The translations under genes were made by a program, and so were the position numbers. Under the pieces are notes generated by a model, which did not search any database, had not been told where the DNA came from, and was given only the letters and a program-made list of their open reading frames with translations. Of a stretch of 49,808 nucleotides of DNA, positions 41,016 to 49,332 are shown one piece after another. Source of the stretch: JBPOHE01 sp052035915 (lineage in GTDB: Bacteria; Pseudomonadota; Gammaproteobacteria; Chromatiales; Chromatiaceae); assembly GCA_052035915.1 (NCBI GenBank), contig JBPOHE010000002.1:1-49808 (forward strand). Reading direction: 5' to 3'. Within the stretch, counting starts at the first letter, position 1. Each line of letters begins with the position of its first letter.

Positions 41016-44000
41016 TCGGCGTCCCCGCTTCCGGGCTTGTAATGTTTGCGCTTGAGCACCTGCACCAGTTGGCCGATGAACTCCATGGTATCGCCCGCCA
41101 GCAGCCCCAGAGCGGAAAAACGCTGCGCGAGCAGCAGAAGCAGGGTCTTGGAGAGTTCCGGGTCTATTGAGCTTACATTCCACCAGCCGGGGAAGCAGTG
41201 CCTGTCCGCCTCTTCCAGCACGGCGGCGGCCACCTCGGCGGCCTGGCCCTCGCTCAACGCCGCGTTGCGATTCTTGACCCGCAGCGCCAGTTGCTGGGCG
41301 ATGGGGCGTTTGGTCTCTTCGACCGCCGTGCGCACCGCCTCGGTGAGGGATTCCAGCTCCTCGATCAGGGCGATGCCCGCCAAGGTTCCAGCCCGCTTTT
41401 CATCGATGAGGCGTTGCAGCTTCTCCGACAACGGGCGGAATACCTCGTCCTGATCCAGCCGGATGCGCAGCTCCGCGGTGAGCATCGCCTCGATATCGAG
41501 GGCCTTGGCGTCGGGCTTCTTGTCCTTGAGCTTGGTGAGAAAGTGTTCGTCCAGCACATAGGTGGGAAACTCCCTTTCCAGCTCCTCCACGTCGATATGC
41601 TCGCGAATCAGCTCCTGGGTACGGGCCGCATCTTCATCCGTCGCCTCTAGCGTCGCATCGGGATAGAACTTCTTGCGGTAGAGCATGTAGAGCTTGGTCA
41701 GCCAGGCATAGGGGCGCACGTAGTCGCGTAGCTGCTCGTCCGGTTGCAGCGCCTCGTAGAGCACACGCAGATTGCGGTAACCGGCATCGAAAATCTTTTC
41801 CGCCCCCTCCTCGTCGCGCAAGATCGTCATGGCGGTGATGAATGCCGCGTGCGAGCCATCCCGCGGCACCGTCTCCTCGGGAAAGAGCGCCCATAGGGTG
41901 TCGAACTGCTTGCGGAAATGCTCGCGGATGCGCTCGAACGGAAAGGCGATGTCGCCCAGCTCCTCGGGCCGGTAGTTCAGCGCCTCGTTGAGGTTGTCGA
42001 AGATGCCGTAATAGTCGAGCACCAAACCGTTCCCCTTCAGCTCGTTGTAGGGGCGGTTCACGCGGGCGATAGCCTGAAGCAGAGTGTGGTCGCGCAGGCC
42101 CTTGTCGAGATAGAGCGTTTGCAGTATCGGCGCATCGAAGCCGGTGAGCAGCATGTCGCACACCACCAGCAGCTCCACCTTGCGCAGCTCCATATCCTGG
42201 TGTTCCTGTTCCTCTGACTGGGCGGGAATCAGGAACTCGTTCAGCAGCTTCTTGCGCTGGGCCTCGCCCAGGTAGAGCGCCTGAATCCCCTCGGGGTCGT
42301 CCCGCGGGGCCTCGGAGATCACCGCCATCACCGTCCCGGCCCCCAGCCGCGCCCGCAGCGCCTCGGTGTAGAGCCTCACCGTTTCCTTGTCCTTGCAGAC
42401 CAGCATCGCCTTGAAGCCGTTGGGCCGCACATGCTCGCCAAAGTGTGCCACCGCGTCATCGGCGATCTGCTCGATACGCCTGGGCAGTTTCAGCAGAACG
42501 TCCAGGGTGGAAGACTGGCTCACCAGCTTGTTCTGCTCCGCCTCGGGCAGATGGCCGAATTCCCGTTTGAAGGCGAGATCGAGTTTCGCCCCGTGGAGCT
42601 GCCAATCGATTTTGCGCGGTTGCCAGTGGATCGGCTTGACCACACCGTCGCGCAGGGCGTCGGTGACGGTGTAGGGGCGGCCCATGTAGCGCTCGATGGT
42701 ACCGTTGTCCTTCACCTGGCCCCAGGCCAACGGGGTGTTGTGGTCATCCTTCTCGATGGGGGTGCCGGTAAAGCCGAACATCGATGCCCCCTCCACTGCC
42801 GCCCGCATGTAGGTGCCCAATTCCCGTTCTTGGGTGCGGTGCGCCTCGTCGGCCATGACGATGACGTTCTGGCGCTGCTTGGTGATCTGCTTGGGCATCC
42901 CCTCGAATAGGTGAACGGTGGTGAGGATCACCCCGCGATAGTCGCCCGCCAGCTTCGCCTCCAGGTCGCGCTTGCTGGCCGCCACATGCACATTCTCGGT
43001 GCCGGTGGCCATCAGCTCACGGTCCATCTGGTTGCCGAGCTGCTCGCGGTCCACCAGCAGGATCACCGTGGGCTGGTTCAGCTTCGGTTCCTCCCACAGG
43101 CTGCGGGCGGCGTAGATCATGGTCAGGGTCTTGCCCGAGCCCTGGGTATGCCAGATCAGTCCGCGCCGCTTCTCCGGCGGCAGGCTCAGGTCGGTGGCGC
43201 GGGCGAGGATGTCTTTCACCGCCAGATATTGCTGGTAACGCACTACCACCTTGTCGGTCTTACCGTCCCTGGTGACGAAGACGATGAAGTGGCGGATGAA
43301 GTCGAGCATGTTGGCCCGGTCGAACAGGCCGTAGAGCGAGACCTTCATCTCGTCGAACTCGTCGATGCTGTGCGGCCAGGGGTCGCGCCATTGCAGCCAG
43401 AATTGCAAACGCCGCCCCGGCACCCCGTACATCATGCGGGTCTCGTTCACCCCCACCCCGTAGGCGTTGGTGTAGAAGAGCTGATTGATCTCCGCCGCGT
43501 ACATCCCAAGCTGTTGAGCGCCCTCGCGCCAATCGGGCTTGTTGCGACTGGCGGTCTTGGCCTCGATCACGACGACGGGAATTCCATTGATCAACAGCAC
43601 GATATCCGTCCGCCGGGCCGAGTTGCCCTCCACGGGGAACTGATTCGTCACCCACCACGCATTCGCATCGAGGTCGTCGAAGTCGATCAGCCGCACGTCC
43701 CTGGCTTTCTCTGACGGGTCGAACGGGTAATTGACGCCGCTACGCAGCCAGGCCAGCCACTGCTGGTTGTCGCGGCAGGCGCGCAGCTTGGTGATGATGG
43801 CGTCCACCCGTGCCTCGTCGGTGAGGATGGTCGGGTTGAGCTGCCTGAGCTTTTCCCGCAACAGCGGCAACAACAGCACCTCGCGCTCGTCCGGGCGTAG
43901 CGCGGTCACCTGTTCGCGGGAGCGGTAGGCCCAGCCCAGCGCCGGGGTTTGCAGGTGTTGGATGATCTCCCGCTCGACGGTGGTCTCCTCGTTGAACAGG

Positions 44001-44068
44001 CGGATGACGGTGTAGGGTGTGGGGGGTCTTTCGATCGTGAGGGAGTCCGCAAAACTCGCATCCGTCAT
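41012..44068 (-). CDS. hsdR: Type I restriction enzyme R subunit HsdR
   Basis: A 1018-residue translocase-nuclease. The N-terminal nuclease has RRTDIVLLINGIPVVVIEAK at about 152-171 (PD-ExK type). The SF2 motor has Walker A HTQGSGKTLTMIY at about 307-319, then ADEAHRTQ and FTGTPI, and the C-terminal half holds DMLLTGFDAP and QAIARVNRPY. It cleaves unmodified DNA after ATP-driven translocation, in complex with HsdM and HsdS. I use the ATG at 44068 (AAGGA 9 bases upstream); an ATG at 44095 would overlap the PIN gene. It is separated from hsdS by a toxin-antitoxin pair. Confidence 0.95.
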   Translation of the reverse strand: MTDASFADSLTIERPPTPYTVIRLFNEETTVEREIIQHLQTPALGWAYRSREQVTALRPDEREVLLLPLLREKLRQLNPTILTDEARVDAIITKLRACRDNQQWLAWLRSGVNYPFDPSEKARDVRLIDFDDLDANAWWVTNQFPVEGNSARRTDIVLLINGIPVVVIEAKTASRNKPDWREGAQQLGMYAAEINQLFYTNAYGVGVNETRMMYGVPGRRLQFWLQWRDPWPHSIDEFDEMKVSLYGLFDRANMLDFIRHFIVFVTRDGKTDKVVVRYQQYLAVKDILARATDLSLPPEKRRGLIWHTQGSGKTLTMIYAARSLWEEPKLNQPTVILLVDREQLGNQMDRELMATGTENVHVAASKRDLEAKLAGDYRGVILTTVHLFEGMPKQITKQRQNVIVMADEAHRTQERELGTYMRAAVEGASMFGFTGTPIEKDDHNTPLAWGQVKDNGTIERYMGRPYTVTDALRDGVVKPIHWQPRKIDWQLHGAKLDLAFKREFGHLPEAEQNKLVSQSSTLDVLLKLPRRIEQIADDAVAHFGEHVRPNGFKAMLVCKDKETVRLYTEALRARLGAGTVMAVISEAPRDDPEGIQALYLGEAQRKKLLNEFLIPAQSEEQEHQDMELRKVELLVVCDMLLTGFDAPILQTLYLDKGLRDHTLLQAIARVNRPYNELKGNGLVLDYYGIFDNLNEALNYRPEELGDIAFPFERIREHFRKQFDTLWALFPEETVPRDGSHAAFITAMTILRDEEGAEKIFDAGYRNLRVLYEALQPDEQLRDYVRPYAWLTKLYMLYRKKFYPDATLEATDEDAARTQELIREHIDVEELEREFPTYVLDEHFLTKLKDKKPDAKALDIEAMLTAELRIRLDQDEVFRPLSEKLQRLIDEKRAGTLAGIALIEELESLTEAVRTAVEETKRPIAQQLALRVKNRNAALSEGQAAEVAAAVLEEADRHCFPGWWNVSSIDPELSKTLLLLLAQRFSALGLLAGDTMEFIGQLVQVLKRKHYKPGSGDAE

Positions 44069-44084
44069 GGTCTGATTCCTTGGA

Positions 44085-44507
44085 CTATTGGTCATTCAGC
44101 GCTCGGGGCGCAACGATATCGGCAAACTGCCTCACGCTGACGATGCGTGTTTGCAGCAATGATTGCGCCTCGCTGAAATCGCCATCCCCGGTAATCAGGT
44201 AATCAGCCTTGCCCGCAGCGGCGCAGATCAGAAACGGCGCATCTTTGCGGTCGCGTGGAAAATCGAGCGTGACCGTCGGTCGGATGACGCGGGTATCCGC
44301 CGCCAGCAATTCCAGCCACCAGGTAGCCGTCGCCCTGGGTAGCGCGAATTTGGGTCGCTGGATCACCGCGCTGTACTCGGCCATTACCGCTGGAGTGACC
44401 AGCCATTCGACTTCGGGATTGCCCAGGCACCAGAGCAACACATGTTCCGGCAGGCGGTCTCGGATCACCGCCGACACCAGGATATTGGTGTCGATCACCA
44501 CCCGCAT
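44085..44507 (-). CDS. PIN-domain toxin (VapC-like)
   Basis: A 140-residue PIN-family ribonuclease. VIDTNILVSAVI at 4-15 supplies the first Asp, AEYSAVIQRP at about 43-52 the Glu, and DRKDAPFLICAAAGKADYLI at about 87-106 with TGDGDF the distal acids. All four acidic positions of the PIN site are present. Its ATG overlaps the stop of the antitoxin-like gene by one base (TAATG). hsdR starts 17 bases after its stop, so it is part of the hsd operon. Confidence 0.85.
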   Translation of the reverse strand: MRVVIDTNILVSAVIRDRLPEHVLLWCLGNPEVEWLVTPAVMAEYSAVIQRPKFALPRATATWWLELLAADTRVIRPTVTLDFPRDRKDAPFLICAAAGKADYLITGDGDFSEAQSLLQTRIVSVRQFADIVAPRALNDQ

Positions 44508-44746
44508 TACTGCCCGCTCCGCTGGGCGTCGATCTCGGCGGTGATTTGTTCGTCAGTGATGCGCTTGCTCTCCGGTAGACTCTGCACATGGCGCATCAGC
44601 GCCCGCCAGCTTTCGACCCGCTCTTCGGGCTGCTGGCTCTGATCCACCACCAGCACCTCCAGCAGCGAACCTTCGGGAAAGGGTAGTCCTTCCAGCACCA
44701 GGCGGCCGGAGGCATCGATCTGGACATAGGTCTTGTAGGTGTTCAT
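44507..44746 (-). CDS. Antitoxin-like partner of the PIN toxin
   Basis: A 79-residue protein. The N-terminal half (YVQIDASGRLVLEGLPFPEG, then LEVLVV) has the beta-strand pattern seen in small antitoxins encoded before PIN toxins. The C-terminal half is helical and charged (EERVESWRALMRHVQS...ITDEQITAEID). The ATG at 44746 has GAGGAGA 6 bases upstream; a longer frame exists but lacks a site. It is coupled to the toxin by a TAATG overlap. Confidence 0.75.
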   Translation of the reverse strand: MNTYKTYVQIDASGRLVLEGLPFPEGSLLEVLVVDQSQQPEERVESWRALMRHVQSLPESKRITDEQITAEIDAQRSGQ

Positions 44747-44886
44747 GACGGTCTCCTCAACTGGGATGGCGGGCATTTCGATCTCCCCTGGAAGGGGGCC
44801 TCGATGCGGCAATGTCGCCGGGCCTCGGGGGCCAGGATGAAGTCTGGCGCGTCATCGATGATCTGGCGGATAGGGTGCATCGTCAT
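44743..44886 (-). CDS. 47-residue ORF between hsdS and the antitoxin
   Basis: A small frame starting MTMHPIRQIIDDAPDFIL with CGGAGA just before the ATG, ending in an ATGA overlap with the antitoxin start. The first ~30 residues (PIRQIIDDAPDF then PEARRHCRIEAPF) recall the N-terminus of small antitoxin-type proteins, but the tail is Ser/Pro/Arg-rich. It may be a truncated or ancestral antitoxin, or only a leader that couples translation. Similarity is by eye and weak. Confidence 0.4.
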   Translation of the reverse strand: MTMHPIRQIIDDAPDFILAPEARRHCRIEAPFQGRSKCPPSQLRRPS

Positions 44887-44894
44887 TCTCCGTG

Positions 44895-46178
44895 TCAGGG
44901 ATTCGGGGCCAAACTATTCGGGGGAATACGGATCTTGCCGGTGAGCAGGTTTTGCAGGAGGGATTTTTTGACTTGCTGGAGGGCTTCAACCTTCTTCACA
45001 TTTGCCTCGATGTTTGTGTCAAAAGCTATCAAGGTCTCAGCGATTTGGTCTTGCTCATACCTTGATGGTGTAGGGACAACCACATTTCGGAAGTCCCGTT
45101 TCCCGATATTTTTCATGCTGTCACTGGTTCCGGTTGCATTTGCTTCAATCTGTCTACGCGCATGCGGGTGTTTCAGCACAGCAACCAACCAATCCGGGTT
45201 TGCGTCTTCTTTCGGGTGCAGCCTCCACGTCTTGTCGCAAAGCAGCAACCTTGTGTAAAGAGACTGGACCCGATGAACTGCACCGCAAAGCTCTGTGGTG
45301 TTAGCACGACTGACGATGATGTCGCCGACTCTAACTTCGGCATTTACGTCAGGCTCTATAGTTGCGGGAAGCGCTTTGTTTTCCATCTCTTCAAAGCGAT
45401 CCCAACTTACAGCGCTGACCTTCAGTACGCCCCATTGTCCAGGCTTTGCAGGGTCCGATTCGCACATTGGGCTTGAACCCGCGTCCATACCAGTCAGCAG
45501 GTGTTTGACGCAAACCAAATTCCAAGTGCTTGGATAGGACCAGAATTTCGACACAATCAGTTCGGAGCTGCCCAGGCCAGATTCGAGGGCTTTGTGCGCA
45601 AATGACCGCTTCAACTCACTCGTCGCCTCCAGCTCGGCCTTGGCCTTGGCGATGGCGTCGTCGGCCAGCTTTAGAGCGGAGGCAATGCGGCGTTGTTCAT
45701 CGGAGTCGGGTAGTGGAACCGCCAGCCATTTCTTCAACGTGTCTCGGGTTATGCGAAGGCGTCCGGTTGAGCCCTCCATTCGAGATACGAGCCGTCTGTG
45801 AAACGGCCCGGCGGTCACAAGCGAAAACAGGAATTCCGGCTCCACATTTGACAAGGGGGAAAGCACGAAAAATTCGGTGGAACCAATCCCATATTTATCC
45901 GGCAATCCTTTAACCAGCGCAGCTTTTCCGTTCTCAGCGCACGGTGTGATTTTTCCAAGAATGATGTCGTTTTCTGAGAAGCGGCAAAGCCCAGAGCGAT
46001 CCCAGACTCTGTAACCGAACTTGGATATACCGCCAAATCCCTCTTGGACGGATGCCATCTCAACGAACGGATATTCACGTCCGACTTCCAACTCGTAAGG
46101 CGGATCAATTTTTGCCAAGTCTGAGATTGGTTTTCTCGGCCACTCTTGCGGGGCTTCTTCGAAGCAATCAACCCACAT
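44895..46178 (-). CDS. hsdS: Type I restriction-modification specificity subunit HsdS
   Basis: A 427-residue subunit with two target-recognition domains, each followed by a conserved helix. The first ends with PLPDSDEQRRIASALKLAD and a coiled spacer at about 165-205; the second ends PTPSRYEQDQIAETLIAFD and the closing helix to KKSLLQNLLTGKIRI. Recognition domains are the variable parts and cannot be read for specificity. The ATG at 46178 has GGAG about 9 bases upstream and overlaps the hsdM end by 11 bases; a TTG at 46193 is also open. Base composition of the second half is lower in GC than hsdM, as usual for exchanged HsdS domains. Confidence 0.93.
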   Translation of the reverse strand: MWVDCFEEAPQEWPRKPISDLAKIDPPYELEVGREYPFVEMASVQEGFGGISKFGYRVWDRSGLCRFSENDIILGKITPCAENGKAALVKGLPDKYGIGSTEFFVLSPLSNVEPEFLFSLVTAGPFHRRLVSRMEGSTGRLRITRDTLKKWLAVPLPDSDEQRRIASALKLADDAIAKAKAELEATSELKRSFAHKALESGLGSSELIVSKFWSYPSTWNLVCVKHLLTGMDAGSSPMCESDPAKPGQWGVLKVSAVSWDRFEEMENKALPATIEPDVNAEVRVGDIIVSRANTTELCGAVHRVQSLYTRLLLCDKTWRLHPKEDANPDWLVAVLKHPHARRQIEANATGTSDSMKNIGKRDFRNVVVPTPSRYEQDQIAETLIAFDTNIEANVKKVEALQQVKKSLLQNLLTGKIRIPPNSLAPNP

Positions 46179-48309
46179 GGCCAAGTGCTCCAAATAGATT
46201 ATCGAGCGTTCTCAAAGCGTCATCGGAAGCAGTTCGTGTCTGCGTTAGTCTCTTCAAAGCATCAGGAAGCGGAATCACTTCCTCAGGCTCAAAGGTATCC
46301 ACGTAACGCGGCAGGTTGAGGTTGAATTCGTTCTCCTCGATCTCGGCCTTATCCACCACGACGAAGTAGCGCCGCGCCTCGTCGGGATCATCCAGAATCC
46401 GGCGCAGGTCGCCGGACGCTTCATTCAAGTGGGCAATCTCGCGCTCGGCGGCGAGTCGGATCTCCTGCTCGCGGCTGTCGCGCTCCTCTTGCAGTTTGTT
46501 CAGGTCCTTGATCGCTTTGTTGAGCTGCTTCAGGTGCGCCTTGATGGCATCGACGAGTTCTTTGCGGGCGTCGGTGTAGCTAGCCTTGTACACCCTCACC
46601 CCCGGCCCCTCTCCCTCCGGGCGAGGGGAGTCAAGTTTGAGTGAGGCCAGGGGGTGAAACCAGGGGTGATCCGGAGAAACCGCTTCATCCACCGCTTTCA
46701 CCTTCAGGTCCAGCGCATCGAGCTCGGCCCGCTCCGCCACCAGCCGTGCCAGCGGGGCGAGCACCGGCCCGAAGGCGTCTTCGATGTCGGCCAGGCGCTG
46801 CTCACGGTTCTCCTCCACTTCGCGGATGAGTTGCGCGGCGTGGCTGTCCACCAGGGTCTTGGCCTGTTCCAGGTCGCCGAAGGCGCGCCAGGGCACCAGG
46901 ATGCGCATCAGGTCCGAGGGGCGCAGCAGGTTTTGCGGGTTGGCCTTCTGGAAGTGGCGCGAGGCCCAGATCATCAGCGTCTTGCCCTTGCGCGTCTCCG
47001 GCTTGTTCTTGTTGAGCAGCAGCAGACAGGCGGGCACGCCGTTGCCGTAGAAGAGCTTGGAGGGCAGGACCACGATGCACTCGATCAGGTCCGCCTCCAC
47101 GAAGCCGCGGCGGATCAGGTATTCGGCATCGGCCTTCTGGTTTTGCCCGTCCTCCTCCTCGGTCTGTTCCGGCTGGCCGCGAAACAGCACACCCTGGGAC
47201 ATGACCACCATCCCCTTGCCCGCCTCGCCGGTGGCCGGGTCGAGTTCCTTGAGCGATTTGGCGATCTGCTGCAACCAAGCCCAGTCGCCATTGGAAGCGG
47301 GCGGCATTCCAAAGGCGAGACGGCCGAACTTGTCGCCGCTGGCCAGGGTGTCGTAGCCCCAGTCTTCCAATGAAAACGGGGGATTCATGATGATGCGGTC
47401 GAATGGCTTGAGACGGTTGGCGGCGGTCAGGTGGCGAGGGTCGCGCAGGCTGTCGCCCTGCTTGTGCTCCCACGCCGGCACGCCGTGCAGGATCATGTTG
47501 ATGCGCGAGATGTTGTAGGTGGCGACGTTGGACTCCTGGCCGTGCAGGAAGAGCCGGCGCACGTCGCCGCCGTGCTTTTTCACATAACGGATACACTGGA
47601 GCAGCAGGCCGCCGGAGCCGCTGGCCCAGTCGCAGAGGCTCATGCCCGCCTTGGGCTCCAGCATCTCGGACATGAGAAAGCCGACCTCAGCGGGGGTATA
47701 GAACTCGCCGCTGGATTTGCCGGCCTTGCTGGCGAAGTTGCGGATCAGGTACTCGTAGGCGTTGCCGAACAGGTCGTCGGAGACGTGGGCGCGGTCGAAG
47801 GTTTGGCTGCCGAAGTGGTTGATGAGGTTGACCAGCTTGTCGCGGGGCAGCTCGTCCTGCTTGTTGAAATCGATCTTGCCGGTGAGGATGCCATCGAAAT
47901 TGTTCTGCCGATGGGCGTTGGCCCGCTCGATGGCGAGCATGGCGTCATTGAGCGCCTGGCCAAGCTGGCCCTTGGCGGTGCGGGCAGTCTTGTACCAGGC
48001 AGCCGACTCGGGCACCACGAAATGGTGCAGCTCCGGGCGGCGGGCCAAGTAATCGGCCCGGTCTTCCGCAATGCCCGCCTGCTTCAGGCTGGCGGCCTGG
48101 GTGCGCACCTCTTCCTCGTAGCAGTCGTTGATGCGCTTGTAGAACAGCAGGGCGAACACATAGCCGCGAAACTCGGAGTGGTCGGCGTTGCCGCGCAGGA
48201 TGTCGGCGGCCTTGTCGAGATAGCTCTCCAGCTCGCCCTGGGTCATGCGGCGGGTGGGACGCACCACGATGGGCGCAGCGAGCCTGGTGAGAAGTTCAGT
48301 CAGATTCAC
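46168..48309 (-). CDS. hsdM: Type I restriction-modification methyltransferase HsdM
   Basis: A 713-residue N6-adenine methyltransferase. The N-terminal helical domain starts at LESYLDKAADILRGNADHSEF, the SAM-binding motif is DWASGSGGLLLQC at about 227, and the catalytic NPPFSLEDW is at about 310. The C-terminal ~150 residues form a coiled-coil region (LKQLNKAIKDLNKLQEERD) after an odd stretch at about 551-571 encoded by a palindromic repeat. It starts at GTG 48309 with GAGGAG just upstream. Protein length exceeds the classic 529 residues because of the C-terminal extension, common in this subgroup. Confidence 0.94.
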   Translation of the reverse strand: MNLTELLTRLAAPIVVRPTRRMTQGELESYLDKAADILRGNADHSEFRGYVFALLFYKRINDCYEEEVRTQAASLKQAGIAEDRADYLARRPELHHFVVPESAAWYKTARTAKGQLGQALNDAMLAIERANAHRQNNFDGILTGKIDFNKQDELPRDKLVNLINHFGSQTFDRAHVSDDLFGNAYEYLIRNFASKAGKSSGEFYTPAEVGFLMSEMLEPKAGMSLCDWASGSGGLLLQCIRYVKKHGGDVRRLFLHGQESNVATYNISRINMILHGVPAWEHKQGDSLRDPRHLTAANRLKPFDRIIMNPPFSLEDWGYDTLASGDKFGRLAFGMPPASNGDWAWLQQIAKSLKELDPATGEAGKGMVVMSQGVLFRGQPEQTEEEDGQNQKADAEYLIRRGFVEADLIECIVVLPSKLFYGNGVPACLLLLNKNKPETRKGKTLMIWASRHFQKANPQNLLRPSDLMRILVPWRAFGDLEQAKTLVDSHAAQLIREVEENREQRLADIEDAFGPVLAPLARLVAERAELDALDLKVKAVDEAVSPDHPWFHPLASLKLDSPRPEGEGPGVRVYKASYTDARKELVDAIKAHLKQLNKAIKDLNKLQEERDSREQEIRLAAEREIAHLNEASGDLRRILDDPDEARRYFVVVDKAEIEENEFNLNLPRYVDTFEPEEVIPLPDALKRLTQTRTASDDALRTLDNLFGALGHVG
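46596..46657. repeat. Palindromic repeat within the hsdM coding sequence
   Basis: TCACCCCC (46596-46603) and GGGGGTGA (46650-46657) enclose CCCCTC...GAGGGG. This is the widespread 'CCCTCACCCC-CCCCTCTCCC' repeat type normally found between genes. Here it is read in frame and encodes HPLASLKLDSPRPEGEGPG (then VRV). Confidence 0.7.
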
Positions 48310-48323
48310 GGCTCCTCGATCCC

Positions 48324-48527
48324 CTAATCCATCATTAGCTTCTGGCCATCATCGAACAATCGGCTCTGTTCAGGAATAGCGATTCCATTGCGCCCGCAGT
48401 AATCCCGAATCAGCACTTCCACCATGTTGGCAATGGAACGATGCTCGCGCACGGCGGCGATGCGCAGCGCCTCTTTCAGGCCCGGATCGATCCTAAACGT
48501 CAGTGTGGCGGTCTTTGTGGTGGCCAT
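48324..48527 (-). CDS. Ribbon-helix-helix protein upstream of hsdM
   Basis: A 67-residue protein. TATLTFRIDPGLKEALRIAA is the beta-strand plus first helix of an RHH fold, followed by EHRSIANMVEVLIRDYC as the second helix. Such proteins bind DNA as dimers and are often antitoxins or autoregulators. GGGGAG lies 4 bases before the ATG, and hsdM starts 14 bases after the stop, so it is the first gene of the hsd operon. No toxin partner is adjacent. It may control the operon promoter. Confidence 0.75.
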   Translation of the reverse strand: MATTKTATLTFRIDPGLKEALRIAAVREHRSIANMVEVLIRDYCGRNGIAIPEQSRLFDDGQKLMMD

Positions 48528-48566
48528 GGCTCCCCTGTGAGTGCGCTTGTACTGCGTAAGGGCTGG

Positions 48567-48595
48567 AATGTACCGTAACAGCCACGACTGTCCAA
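48567..48595 (-). promoter_or_regulatory. Candidate promoter and operator of the hsd operon
   Basis: On the minus strand TTGGAC (48595-48590), a 17-base spacer, and TACATT (48572-48567). The spacer contains the inverted repeat ACAG-N6-CTGT, a plausible site for the adjacent RHH protein. Confidence 0.45.
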
Positions 48596-48634
48596 ATTCC
48601 ATGAATCTGGGGATACAAGATGCACAACTTATAA

Positions 48635-49011
48635 GACAAGGCGCGACTGACCGCCAGGTCAATCATCTTCCGACACGAAGCGGTCCTTGAGATTGCAAAA
48701 CGTGTCTGCCGGCCAGACGAAACAGAGAAAGACAGTGCCAATCGGGTTAGCCACCTGCTTATACCATTTCTCGATAGGTATTATCGATATTCGTAGGCTG
48801 GTGTTGAGGCGCGAAGCGCTGAAACCCAGCCTCTCAGTAGCTGGGATTCGCTTCGCTCATCGCCAGCCTACCCCATGGCTTTCAGGCGGATAAACTAATA
48901 GGAAATGGTATGAGCCGCTACGAAACGCACCTTGACCGCAAGTTCGAGCGCACCTTGGCGATGCTTTTGAAGCTGAAAGAGATTCGCGGCGCTGGGAACC
49001 GGGCGGGCTGA
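48635..49011 (+). pseudogene. Small gene remnant interrupted by the MITE
   Basis: Without the MITE and one 3-base duplication, a frame from about 48635 (no start identified) continues to the stop at 49011 and ends with HLLSRYETHLDRKFERTLAM, then LLKLKEIRG. That tail recalls the C-terminal helix of short proteins often left beside mobile or recombined DNA. The present-day ATG at 48910 is created by the last base of the MITE and would give only 33 residues. The parent gene is unknown to me. Confidence 0.4.
48762..48910 (-). mobile_element. 149-bp MITE, copy 3 (inverted)
   Basis: It reads as the reverse complement of copies at 605 and 36764 with two or three substitutions. The flanks are TTA (48759-48761) and TGA (48911-48913), both fitting TNA but no longer identical, so one base has changed since insertion. 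Confidence 0.9.
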
Positions 49012-49203
49012 TTGCCCGCGCAAGGCCTGTATTTATGCGGTATCCGGGTAAGTTCGATTGCCTCCATTCAAGTGCGCGCGGAGGCTGACCGCGTGGTCGG
49101 TGAATCGCTCGCAGGCATGGCGCGGCGGTTTGAATTGCCGGGCAGGCTCAGGGATTGAATCTGTTTCGCAAAAACGCGAGTTACCCGTCAGTTACCCGCC
49201 GCA

Positions 49204-49236
49204 CAAACAAAAACGGCTTGCGTTGGTGCAAGCCGT
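49204..49236 (-). terminator. Terminator after tRNA-Glu
   Basis: On the minus strand ACGGCTTGC-ACCAAC-GCAAGCCGT (49236-49213) is followed by TTTTGTTTG. The stem is perfect over nine pairs. Confidence 0.85.
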
Positions 49237-49245
49237 TGATTTCTT

Positions 49246-49321
49246 TGGCGTCCCCAAGGGGAGTCGAACCCCTGTTACCGCCGTGAAAGGGCGATGTCCT
49301 AGGCCACTAGACGATGGGGAC
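49246..49321 (-). tRNA. tRNA-Glu (UUC)
   Basis: 76 nucleotides with encoded CCA. The acceptor GTCCCC pairs with GGGGAC, the D arm is GTCTAGTGGCCTAGGAC, the anticodon loop is CTTTCAC (anticodon UUC), and the T arm is AGGGGTTCGACTCCCCT. Confidence 0.97.
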
Positions 49322-49332
49322 CGAAGCGACCG

